From assembly GCA_021648525.1 (NCBI GenBank), contig JAKISP010000024.1, positions 1-57,909 on the forward strand: 57,909 bases of DNA, written 5' to 3'. Both the position numbers and the translations under genes were made by a program. The stretch is from Gammaproteobacteria bacterium (GTDB taxonomy: Bacteria; Pseudomonadota; Gammaproteobacteria; SZUA-140). Positions 36,834 to 44,536 of this stretch are shown here, piece by piece; the first letter of the stretch is position 1; every line of letters starts with the position of its first letter. A model generated the notes under the pieces. That model had not been told where the DNA came from and did not search any database. It saw only the letters and a list, made by a program, of their open reading frames with translations.

Positions 36834-37850
36834 TTACCATTGAATGCCGCGCATTCTTTTATTGCTCTTTTTGGATGCGCGTTGGCTTAGCAGGTCTGTA
36901 TGGGCATGATCCTGAGGTAGCGTACCATTCTCTTTATAGGCTGCTATGAGCTTCAGTTTTCCATCGTTGTGTCCCTGGTCTGCGGCGCGTTTATACCATC
37001 TGGTTGCCTGGATCAGGTCTTTTTCGATCCCTTTTCCATGCCAGTAAAGGTTTCCTAGTGCAACCTGAGCATCTGCTGATCCTAGTGTTGCCCCTTTCTG
37101 AAACCATTTGGCCGCCGTTATACTATTTTTTCGTACACCAGCACCAATGTTGTAATGTTTGCCTATTTCATAATGAGAATTGGGTACGCCTAGTTCTGCT
37201 GCGGTATGGTAGAGCTCTAATGCCAATGATGTGTTCACGTCAACACCATTACCCTCGGCATAAAATTTGGCGAGGTGGTGTGTGGCCATAGGATGGCCAG
37301 TATCTGCAGCTTTCATGTACCACCGTATCGATTTTGTATAGTCATTGTTTTCACTAAGCTGCTGTTGGTAGAGCTGGCCCAGATTGAACATTGCATTTGC
37401 TGAGTTTTGTTTGATAGCTTTTTCAAACCATTTAATTGCTTTTTCACTGTCTTTAGGGGCGCCATGTCCATAGGCATAGATGAGGCCTAATTTATTTTGC
37501 GCATGAGAGGAGCCTTGTTTGGCTGCTCTGAAGTACCACTTTGCAGCGGCTCGTTGATTGCCTGGTAAGTGAAGTTCATACGCTGAGGCTAAATTGAGCT
37601 GGGCAACTAAAATACCGAAATCAGCGAGTGGGCCTAACAGGTCTATTGCTTTGCCATAGTTATTATTATCCATTTCCATGAGGGCCATTTTTAGCACCTC
37701 ATTATGAAATGGTGAGCTATGCGCTGCTGTGTTATTGAGTTGTTTGTCTATTAACTGTGATGTCGTCGGTGCAGTGCTACAGCCTGTAATATAGATCGCG
37801 CAGGATACAACGAGCGAATAGCGGGTGATTTTTGTAAGTGTCTTAAACAT
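36834..37850 (-). CDS. Sel1-repeat lipoprotein
   Basis: A 338-residue lipoprotein (lipobox ITGC, Cys24) with about seven Sel1-like repeats of roughly 36 residues, for example AAKWYFRAAKQGSSHAQNKL, SIRWYMKAADTGHPMATHHL and ATRWYKRAADQGHNDGKLKL. Sel1 arrays are TPR-related scaffolds that bind other proteins; bacterial members act in envelope stress, signalling or host contact. No neighbour gives a more specific clue. The C-terminus is basic (KKSNKRMRGIQW). Confidence 0.9.
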   Translation of the reverse strand: MFKTLTKITRYSLVVSCAIYITGCSTAPTTSQLIDKQLNNTAAHSSPFHNEVLKMALMEMDNNNYGKAIDLLGPLADFGILVAQLNLASAYELHLPGNQRAAAKWYFRAAKQGSSHAQNKLGLIYAYGHGAPKDSEKAIKWFEKAIKQNSANAMFNLGQLYQQQLSENNDYTKSIRWYMKAADTGHPMATHHLAKFYAEGNGVDVNTSLALELYHTAAELGVPNSHYEIGKHYNIGAGVRKNSITAAKWFQKGATLGSADAQVALGNLYWHGKGIEKDLIQATRWYKRAADQGHNDGKLKLIAAYKENGTLPQDHAHTDLLSQRASKKSNKRMRGIQW

Positions 37851-38309
37851 AATGTCTCTAACAGGCTCTGGGTAGTTTTATCGGCGAAATATCTCCCAGG
37901 TGGACATAATTAAAATGAGCAACCGGGTGCTAAATATTAGTGTTTTTCAAATGAAGATGACGAAGCAGTCACTCTCAAAACTGCTTCCATGCAAAGAATA
38001 TAGCGGCAGCCGGATTTAATTCCAGAGTAAAGATGTGGTGATAATGCGGATTATGTGGCGTTGATCACCATTTGGCTGGTAGTAACGACTTTAGTTGGCC
38101 TAAGTATTGAGTTTTCATACAAAACAATGTGCTAACAGCATGGTTATATGGCATTATTTTTTGATAAAAATGCTTCTGGTATGTTTTCAAAAAGTAAAAA
38201 TCAGACATTCGCACAGAAATCAGTTGAAGATGAAAAAGAATCAGGTGTACCGTACAAAATATAGATTGTTTTGATATGTGCAGGATGACAGGTACAAATA
38301 GCATAGAGC
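37851..38309. other. Gene-free stretch
   Basis: No gene is seen between the Sel1 gene and the glycosyltransferase gene. A 121-codon minus-strand frame that overlaps the end of the glycosyltransferase gene (38065-38430) has no recognisable features and is judged a shadow. The part next to 37851 should hold the Sel1 gene promoter. Confidence 0.35.
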
Positions 38310-39401
38310 CTAATTGGATGCCTCGCTTCTGGTCAATTGTGTTGTTATTAATAGCCCGTAAAACCAGGTCGCAGTCAGCAGAGCCGTAATCACCCGTGCC
38401 GGTAATGATGTGATCAATGGCCCAATACACTGGTCGTAGAATTTCAAAGAAAACTGTTGACCATCACCCTGTGTTATACCTGCTTCTCGATTACGCCGAC
38501 AATCTTTTTGAAACGCGAGTTGCCATGCATTCTCTGCGACGTAACTACCGGTATCCATCCAGTAACGTAGCCCGCGGCGGAATCCTTTCGCAAAACTAAG
38601 CTGATGAATGATGATCAGAAACGGCCCGAGGTTTAGAGTGTCCGCCTGGTCCTGCTGTCGATAAGCAGCCTTTGCGGCATCGAAAAAACTATGCAGACCA
38701 ATGCGTTCAAAGTTACACAGCAACGCATTAAGTGTCTGGCGTTGCTTTAGCCCTTCGCTTTCGAAGCGGCGTGCGGAAGTGCCGACCTTGCTGGGCAGTG
38801 TGATCCAATGGCCAGTATCAAAAATTTTATTTGCTAAACGAGCATCTTCCATATAGTCGAGTGATTCATCAAAGCCACCGAGTTGTTGCAGATAGCGCTT
38901 TGATAACCAGAAACCCTGATCACCATTGATGCAGTCGCGCCGATTGAGGGTGGTTTTCGATTCATAGAAATAATAACCGCCATCGTGATCATCGTTAGTG
39001 CGTACAAAGCGCAATGGAAAGTGCCCTGCGAGATTATCATTGTTAACTGTATTGCGAGCTTGTTGCATCACTTCTCTGGCATTGGCGAGTAACATCGGGT
39101 CGTCAACCGTTGTATCTGCATGTAAAAAAAGCAGGTCACTCGCGCGTGCGTGAAGGATGCCAGCATTCATCTGTCTGGCGCGGCCGGCAGGCGCATCGAT
39201 GCCCTGAAGTTGAATCTTCACCGCGTCAGCTGCAGCATGACAAAGGGGTAATGTTTCATCGTGGCTGCCTCCATCTGCAATGATAATTTCAAAATGAATA
39301 CCCTGTTGTTGACCAAGTGCCGTGATCAGGTCTGGTAAGCTTTCGACTTCGTTGATGGCGGGGATGATAACCGAGAGTTCGTATTCGGACGTGATGCTCA
39401 T
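38310..39401 (-). CDS. GT2 glycosyltransferase of the TIGR04283 (arsenosugar-associated) type, extended
   Basis: A 363-residue family 2 glycosyltransferase. The GT-A start SVIIPAINEVESLPDLI (10-26), the IIADGGSHDETL motif with Asp43, and FLHADTTVDDPML (DxD-like) are clear, followed by GFDESLDYMEDARLANKI. The associated small-transferase, ArsS-type radical SAM gene set marks it as the TIGR04283 partner. Family members are usually about 220-240 residues; the extra C-terminal 120 residues include RRGLRYWMDTGSY and a hydrophobic segment (VITALLTATWFYGLLIT) that may attach it to the membrane. The start overlaps the stop of the upstream gene (ATGA). Confidence 0.85.
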   Translation of the reverse strand: MSITSEYELSVIIPAINEVESLPDLITALGQQQGIHFEIIIADGGSHDETLPLCHAAADAVKIQLQGIDAPAGRARQMNAGILHARASDLLFLHADTTVDDPMLLANAREVMQQARNTVNNDNLAGHFPLRFVRTNDDHDGGYYFYESKTTLNRRDCINGDQGFWLSKRYLQQLGGFDESLDYMEDARLANKIFDTGHWITLPSKVGTSARRFESEGLKQRQTLNALLCNFERIGLHSFFDAAKAAYRQQDQADTLNLGPFLIIIHQLSFAKGFRRGLRYWMDTGSYVAENAWQLAFQKDCRRNREAGITQGDGQQFSLKFYDQCIGPLITSLPARVITALLTATWFYGLLITTQLTRSEASN

Positions 39402-40051
39402 GCGCTGGTTAATTTTTCGATTGGGCCAAGTAATCGTTCGGCCTCATTCAAATCTTCCGGTCGATCAATATCCTGAAAGGTTTTAAGTTCTGTGGAGGGC
39501 CACTGAAGCGCTGCGATTCTTTCACGAGTGGCGGCAAGTACTTCGCCACTGCCCCAGTTGATATCGGAAAATAGTGTCGGCGAAAAGCGGGTCAATCCCA
39601 TTAACACATAACCACCATCACTTGCCGGGGAGAGTACGATGTCGCTGCCATTTTGTAGATGTGTGAAGGCCTGCTCGAAATCTGCTCCGCTAAGTGCGGG
39701 GCAGTCGGTACCGATGATGATGTTATTAAAACCCTGTTGCAGGTTATGGTTCATCGCATGTGCCATTCGTTCGCCGAGATTCGCACCTTGTTGCTGGTGT
39801 AATGTCACGGGAAAGTTATTTTTACAGCTGTCGAAAAATGGATGGGCAGCATTCGGTGCGCACCACAGTTGCACTGGGCAGAGCGCGGCATTAGAGACCG
39901 TGGTTAAAGTATGCGTGACTAATCGCGCATGCAGTGCTGCTGCACCTGTTTTACCGAGCGCGGGGATCAGACGTGTCTTTGCCCTGCCTGCTTCGGGGGC
40001 TTTGGCAAAGACGATCAGACGTGTGTCAGGAAATTTCATGGTTAATGACAA
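39398..40051 (-). CDS. DUF2064 nucleotidyl/glycosyltransferase-like protein, TIGR04282 type
   Basis: A 217-residue protein of the cofC/MobA-like GT-A fold: RLIVFAKAPEAGRAKTRLIP (11-30) is the family signature, and IIIGTDCPALSGADFEQAF plus LSPASDGGYVLMGL are also diagnostic. It is the TIGR04282 partner commonly found beside the ArsS-type radical SAM enzyme. It probably handles a nucleotide sugar or transfers a small group in the same pathway. It overlaps the following glycosyltransferase gene by four bases. Confidence 0.88.
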   Translation of the reverse strand: MSLTMKFPDTRLIVFAKAPEAGRAKTRLIPALGKTGAAALHARLVTHTLTTVSNAALCPVQLWCAPNAAHPFFDSCKNNFPVTLHQQQGANLGERMAHAMNHNLQQGFNNIIIGTDCPALSGADFEQAFTHLQNGSDIVLSPASDGGYVLMGLTRFSPTLFSDINWGSGEVLAATRERIAALQWPSTELKTFQDIDRPEDLNEAERLLGPIEKLTSA

Positions 40052-40066
40052 TTAAGAATGATAGCT

Positions 40067-40138
40067 CGTTATTCCGGTGCAGAGCGGAATCCAGGGGCTA
40101 TCTAAAAACACTGGGCTCTGGCCTGCGTTGGCGGACGT
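40067..40138. repeat. Degenerate REP/MITE-like repeat
   Basis: The 107-base gap before the DUF2064 gene contains the pattern ATTCCG...CGGAAT followed by CCAGGGG, then a second half with CTCTGG...GCCTGCG...CGG. This resembles dispersed palindromic elements of the CGTCATTCCCGC...GGAATCCAG type, now degraded. I see no copy of similar length elsewhere except a short relative between tatA and tatB. Confidence 0.4.
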
Positions 40139-40159
40139 TAAATTTGTTGCTGTTCTGTG

Positions 40160-41122
40160 TCAATTCAGCGCACCACTACAGCTACTACCCTGTCCCGCAG
40201 TGCAGCCGTAGCAATGGTCTTTAACGATAATCGGTTGTTCTTCGACATTAATCGCACTGAGTTCACTGATATGGGCGCGTGATTTTTTATTGAGCGGCGC
40301 TGCCAGGTCTAGCATCTGGTTGAAGTCACAGTCGTAGAGATAGCCTTGCCAGTCAACGCTAAGAGTGGAGCGACACATCACACCGCCAAGGGTATCGCGA
40401 TTATATGCGTTGCGCAGCAGTGTCATGTATTCTTCAAACTGGCCCTTTGAAATCAACATGCTGCCAAAGCGTTTGATTGGCATGTTGGTGATGGTGAAGA
40501 GCTGATTGAATTCGATTTCATAGTGCTCTTCGAGGTGAGTCTTGTATGATGCCTGTAGTGACACTTGTGGGGGCGGTAACACGGGTCCTTGAGGGTTGAA
40601 CACAAGGTTTAGTATGAGTTTGTTATCCGCTTTGCCGTAACCGAGTGCATTGAGCTTTTTAAGTCCTTCGATGCTGTCGTGAAAGACACCTTTGCCGCGT
40701 TGTGCGTTAACGTTGTCTTCGAGGTAGCAGGGCAGTGAGGCGACGATCTCTACCTGTTGTTTGGCAAGAAACTCAGCCAGCCCTTCATAGCCTTCTTCAC
40801 TAAGAATGGTAAGGTTGCAACGATCAATCACTTTGATCCCCAGGGTGCGCGCACCACTGACCAGGTCACGAAAGTGCGGGTTCATCTCGGGTGCGCCGCC
40901 AGTGAGGTCAAGTGTTTTAACATTACTCTGTGCGAGGTAATTTAGAATATCGTCGATTGTTTCACGTGCCATGATCTCTTTACGTGTTGGCCCGGCGTTT
41001 ACATGGCAATGCAGGCAGGTCTGGTTGCAAAGATAGCCGAGGTTAACCTGTAATGTCTCTAGCGGTGCGCGGCGCAGTGCTGGAAAGTCGGTGGCTTCAA
41101 GAAGCGGAAGCGTGGCGTGCAT
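40160..41122 (-). CDS. arsS: Radical SAM protein of the ArsS (arsenosugar biosynthesis) family
   Basis: A 320-residue radical SAM enzyme. The cluster motif is Cys32-x3-Cys36-x2-Cys39 (CNQTCLHC) followed by HVNAGPTRKE, and DLTGGAPEMNPHF is the ArsS-type SAM-binding segment. The end carries Cys304, Cys307 and Cys315 in CYGCTAGQGSSCSG; some relatives have selenocysteine in this tail, here the codon is TGT. ArsS of cyanobacteria helps attach the deoxyadenosyl group to methylated arsenic; a role in arsenosugar synthesis is inferred from the family name and the two transferase partners. No ArsM methyltransferase gene is in the window. Confidence 0.88.
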   Translation of the reverse strand: MHATLPLLEATDFPALRRAPLETLQVNLGYLCNQTCLHCHVNAGPTRKEIMARETIDDILNYLAQSNVKTLDLTGGAPEMNPHFRDLVSGARTLGIKVIDRCNLTILSEEGYEGLAEFLAKQQVEIVASLPCYLEDNVNAQRGKGVFHDSIEGLKKLNALGYGKADNKLILNLVFNPQGPVLPPPQVSLQASYKTHLEEHYEIEFNQLFTITNMPIKRFGSMLISKGQFEEYMTLLRNAYNRDTLGGVMCRSTLSVDWQGYLYDCDFNQMLDLAAPLNKKSRAHISELSAINVEEQPIIVKDHCYGCTAGQGSSCSGALN

Positions 41123-41205
41123 GGTGATTCCTTTTTCTATACGTCAGGTTTAATAAAAATATTCTTGTTAGTGGTAAAACAAGTGGTTCTTAGTGTTCGT
41201 GCTGT

Positions 41206-42153
41206 TTAGGGTGCGAACACTTCTGTCTCTGGATGGAAAGCATACCATGCAAACCAGAAGGCGGTAATAGTGGTAAGTTCTTTGCCATTTTCATCATAGA
41301 TCGTCCCGCTCTGGTGTTCATCGCTATAGCGGATATTGATGTTTTGAGTGCCGACTTTGTCGTTGATGTCGCCACTTGTCTGGGCCAGAGCTGAAAAGGG
41401 GTAGGCCTTGCTGTGACCGTCGATTTCAATGCCGATGACTCGAGCTTTGGGATGAAAGCGTGGGTCGTGATGGTTAACTGGAAAATAGATGCCCTTGCTG
41501 TCGACATAGCCATCATAAGGGTTGCGATGGTAATTGCGTTTGAAGCCTGTATTGTCGCTTAATACAAGCGTCTCTGGGTGCTGTTGGCGCCAGTTGTGCC
41601 AGCTAGTGTGGCTCATTGGAATACGGGTGAGTTTCTGACCCACGAGTGGGCCACTGATGGCCTCGGCACGTATCTGCGACCACAGTGACTCGGTTTGTCG
41701 GTCATACAGCAGCACGTCGCTATTGTAGAGCAGGCCGGAGACACCGAAGTTACCACTATTGGCTGGGGTGATGTAGGCGACACCGGTGCCACATAGCGGG
41801 CAAAAGGTAACGCTAACCGCCTGGTTGGAGAAGTGGTCGTTGACGATTTCATGCCAGTTCATAATACTGATGGGGAAGGCTTTACTGATGCCGTTGTGGT
41901 GGACGCCGAGAATGCGACTGTTGGCTGACAAATGAGTCGCCTTGTTGGCGGAGATGAATTGAGGCGTATCGATTGCTGGAATGCCATCTTTAGCAGGGCC
42001 GCCGCCGAATATCTCGTCGACCGGAACCAGGCTGTTGTTGAGTAAAAATCCATTTTTTGTCACGCTGTCTGCGGCGTTTGAGTTGATCGTCCAGGATATG
42101 GTTAGTAGCCATAGCGTGAGTGGAAACAAATAGTGTCGATAGTTTTTAAGCAT
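41206..42153 (-). CDS. DUF3179 domain-containing secreted protein
   Basis: A 315-residue exported protein with a signal peptide (LFPLTLWLLTISWTINSNA) and the DUF3179 core: VDEIFGGGPAKDGIPAIDTP, HHNGISKAFPISIMNWHEIV, and VTFCPLCGTGVAYI with a CxxC pair. A second conserved half contains IGIEIDGHSKAYPFSAL. The family function is unknown; the CPLCG motif suggests metal or heme-type binding or a redox site in the periplasm. It is a single gene. Confidence 0.9.
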   Translation of the reverse strand: MLKNYRHYLFPLTLWLLTISWTINSNAADSVTKNGFLLNNSLVPVDEIFGGGPAKDGIPAIDTPQFISANKATHLSANSRILGVHHNGISKAFPISIMNWHEIVNDHFSNQAVSVTFCPLCGTGVAYITPANSGNFGVSGLLYNSDVLLYDRQTESLWSQIRAEAISGPLVGQKLTRIPMSHTSWHNWRQQHPETLVLSDNTGFKRNYHRNPYDGYVDSKGIYFPVNHHDPRFHPKARVIGIEIDGHSKAYPFSALAQTSGDINDKVGTQNINIRYSDEHQSGTIYDENGKELTTITAFWFAWYAFHPETEVFAP

Positions 42154-42389
42154 TTGGTCTGTATTCTCTGTCGATGCGGGGTCTGCTGGGGTAGTCGTAT
42201 GAATGGCTATAACCTTTCAGTTGGCATTAAGGTCTGGATTGTATTTTATGAGTTCGGATGAATAGCGAATCGGGTTAAGTTTTTGTATGAAGCGGCGATA
42301 CAGATGTATAAGGTTTGATTTTTATGCTGGCCTGATAAAGGCCTGGCATGGGTTAGTGGGGCTGATAAGGATGCGCAGGAGATCGAGTT

Positions 42390-42734
42390 ATGAGCCAGGG
42401 AATGGAAGGGTTTGAGCAGGAACTGCAGGCCTTAAAAGATTCATATGCAGAGCAGGTACCGCAAAAGCTGGCTGAAATAGATGCATTGTGGGGTTCGCTG
42501 GTCGAAAATGGCTGGGATGAGGTGATCTTCAAAACGCTTCATCGTATGGTACATAGTATGGCCGGTTCGGCGCAGGTGTTTGGATTTACTACCATGGGAA
42601 AGAGTGCGCGTGAGCTTGAGATGCTGTTAAAGGCAGTATCTAATAGTGGTGAGCCATTGAGTCAAGCGCAGTATGCAGAGCTGCCGGTGTTGGTGGAGGC
42701 GGTGCGGGCATCCGCGCAATTTCCTGATGGCTGA
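42390..42734 (+). CDS. Stand-alone Hpt (histidine phosphotransfer) domain protein
   Basis: A 114-residue four-helix protein with the Hpt signature HSMAGSAQVFG; the phosphorylatable residue is His55. It has no other domain and can relay phosphate between a hybrid kinase and a response regulator. No hybrid kinase is in the window; the orphan kinase at 29824 lacks a receiver domain. It ends ten bases before the convergent zinc-finger gene. Confidence 0.88.
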   Translation: MSQGMEGFEQELQALKDSYAEQVPQKLAEIDALWGSLVENGWDEVIFKTLHRMVHSMAGSAQVFGFTTMGKSARELEMLLKAVSNSGEPLSQAQYAELPVLVEAVRASAQFPDG

Positions 42735-42744
42735 TTAACGTTCT

Positions 42745-43020
42745 CTATTCGTTGTTATTTTCTCTTTTATCTAACCGCTGTTTGATTGCGTTGTTAATGC
42801 GCGCTTCCGCTTCATTTGAAAGTGGCGGTATTCCCTGATTATCTTTTTCTGGCTGCATTAAACGACGTGCTGAGCGCGCGATAAATTGCAGTTGCTTGTC
42901 GTAGCAGCTACAGGTTTTACAGATAAACAGGTGGAACTTGAGCCCCCATTTTTCTCTAAGCGATAGTTTTCGGTCGATCCCCTGAGAGAGTAGTTCTCCA
43001 ATTTCTTTGCATGACAGCAT
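42745..43020 (-). CDS. Zinc-finger anti-sigma-like protein (ZAS domain)
   Basis: A 91-residue cytoplasmic protein beginning MLSCKEIGELLSQGIDRKLS, with the HxxxCxxC zinc motif at His30-Cys34-Cys37 and Cys4 as fourth ligand. This is the putative zinc-finger of anti-sigma factors. It has no membrane segment. Its gene touches the end of the ECF sigma gene (stop at 43021, start at 43020), so it most likely controls that sigma factor, possibly in response to redox or metal stress. Confidence 0.88.
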   Translation of the reverse strand: MLSCKEIGELLSQGIDRKLSLREKWGLKFHLFICKTCSCYDKQLQFIARSARRLMQPEKDNQGIPPLSNEAEARINNAIKQRLDKRENNNE

Positions 43021-43611
43021 TTAGCGTGCCTCCTGGTTCTGGTCATCGTTACTACGATTGAACCAGCGCGAATCGAGACAGCCGCGAAGGCGCATTCGTG
43101 CACGTGATAGCATCACCCACATATTGTTGGTCGTGGAGATATCCAGTAGCTTACAGATCTCTTCGCTCGATAGTCCTTTGACTTCGCGCAGGATGAAGAG
43201 GTCGGCGAGGTGGTCTGGCAGGTGGGCGATACAGGCAGCGAAGACCTTCCAGAATTCTTTGTTCTCGTGTGCCTGCTCAGGTTCCTGCCAGGTGCGCATC
43301 GGGATCGACCAGTGGCCAGTGTGATCGAACTGCTGGTTGAGTTGCTCGGTGAGCGATTCAATGTCATCACTGCTCTGCTCGCGCTTGTATTTGCGAAAGT
43401 GATCGATGATCTTGTGTTTGAGGATGCCAATAAGCCAGGTCTTTTCCGATGACTGGCCAGAAAAACGTTCGCGTGCCTTGAGTGCGGCAAGAAAAGTCTC
43501 CTGTACCATGTCTTCCGCCTGAGCCTCATCGCGCATCTTCATCAGGGCGTAGCGAAATAATGCATCGCCATGTTGTGCTACCCAGGTGGCTGGATCGGAA
43601 ACCGAACTCAT
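43021..43611 (-). CDS. ECF-type RNA polymerase sigma factor
   Basis: A 196-residue sigma-70 family protein with regions 2 and 4 only. Region 2 reads LMKMRDEAQAEDMVQETFLA (about 23-42) and KTWLIGILKHKIIDHFRKYK; region 4 reads LPDHLADLFILREVKGLSSE with the helix-turn-helix to about residue 180. The 50-residue linker with MRTWQEPEQAHENKEFW is typical of the TIGR02943 subgroup, which is regularly followed by a small zinc-finger gene as here. It lies 22 bases after pyrK, so readthrough from the pyrimidine operon is possible. Confidence 0.92.
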   Translation of the reverse strand: MSSVSDPATWVAQHGDALFRYALMKMRDEAQAEDMVQETFLAALKARERFSGQSSEKTWLIGILKHKIIDHFRKYKREQSSDDIESLTEQLNQQFDHTGHWSIPMRTWQEPEQAHENKEFWKVFAACIAHLPDHLADLFILREVKGLSSEEICKLLDISTTNNMWVMLSRARMRLRGCLDSRWFNRSNDDQNQEAR

Positions 43612-43633
43612 GCTGAAGGTCCTTCCTTAAAGG

Positions 43634-44536
43634 TTAGCTCGCTCTGGGGAAAATTGCTTCGGCAGGGAATACCGGCCCGTCGACGCAGACCCGTTTCATT
43701 GCCGTGGTGCCATCGTTATGGTGTACCTTGACCACGCAACCAGCACAACCACCAATCGCGCAGGCCATAAACTCTTCCAGTGAGATCTGGCACGGCAGGT
43801 CAAATTCCTGTGCAACCCTGGCCACCGCTTCCAGCATTGGGTGTGGGCCGCAGGCAAACAGTTCCACTTCGCTGCGCTGTGCATCATCTAAAGTATTAAG
43901 CCAGGCGCGTGCGAGGTCGGTAATGTAGCCCTGGTAGACACCGGGGAAGTGCTGCTGGCTGGCAAGGCGACTCGGGATGCCCCAGTCTTCCATTAACGGC
44001 ATGGCGGCGATGGTGTCATCGGGCAGGCCAGGTATCATGATCTGCGAGGGGCGCGTCTTAAACGGGAAGGGTGTTTCGGAGCCCATGAAGATCATTGGAT
44101 TGTAGATGCTTTTTTGCCTGCGCGCTTCGTCTGCGATAAAGACCATCGGCGGGATGCCAACGCCGCCACCGAGCAGCAGAGGGCGTGGCCGTTCCGGGTT
44201 AAGTACAAACGGTTTACCGATCGGCCCCATTAGGTTGATGTGGCTGCCGACTGGGTTCTGCGATAGTAGTTCAGTCCCTTCGCCAAAGACGCGATAGAGG
44301 ATCTCGATCCAGCCCTTCTGTTTGTCAGTGCGCATGATTGATAGCGGACGACGCATTGGACGTTGCTCACTACAACGCAGATGGACAAAGCTACCGGGCA
44401 GCGCATCTTTGGCGGTCCTGGGTGCTTGCAGTTTCATAATGAACTGTTTGCCGTCATAACCCTGGTGTTCCAGTATTTCGGCTTCTTCAACAAAAACCGT
44501 ATTACGATGCCGATGGGGTTTGCTATTCGTATTCAT
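43634..44536 (-). CDS. pyrK: Dihydroorotate dehydrogenase electron transfer subunit, PyrK type
   Basis: A 300-residue FAD/[2Fe-2S] reductase. RRPLSIM (62-68) is the FAD-binding motif, LLLGGGVGIPPMVFIADEAR the NAD-binding segment, and the cluster ligands are Cys259, Cys264, Cys267 and Cys284 (C-x4-C-x2-C-x16-C). In firmicutes PyrK passes electrons from dihydroorotate dehydrogenase 1B (PyrD) to NAD; no pyrD is adjacent here. It overlaps pyrC' by 14 bases. A role in another flavoprotein complex cannot be excluded. Confidence 0.85.
   Translation of the reverse strand: MNTNSKPHRHRNTVFVEEAEILEHQGYDGKQFIMKLQAPRTAKDALPGSFVHLRCSEQRPMRRPLSIMRTDKQKGWIEILYRVFGEGTELLSQNPVGSHINLMGPIGKPFVLNPERPRPLLLGGGVGIPPMVFIADEARRQKSIYNPMIFMGSETPFPFKTRPSQIMIPGLPDDTIAAMPLMEDWGIPSRLASQQHFPGVYQGYITDLARAWLNTLDDAQRSEVELFACGPHPMLEAVARVAQEFDLPCQISLEEFMACAIGGCAGCVVKVHHNDGTTAMKRVCVDGPVFPAEAIFPRAS

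Noticed and set aside
38065-38430. 121-codon minus-strand frame at the end of the glycosyltransferase gene
   Set aside because: It overlaps the real gene in another frame, and the remainder has no recognisable features or start signal.
39639-40055. 138-codon plus-strand frame opposite the DUF2064 gene
   Set aside because: Cys- and Ser-rich shadow of a real gene on the other strand.
40157-40162. Possible selenocysteine at the TGA ending the ArsS-like gene
   Set aside because: The TGA follows the complete Cys-rich tail (SSCSGALN) and downstream codons show no conserved continuation; it is a normal stop.
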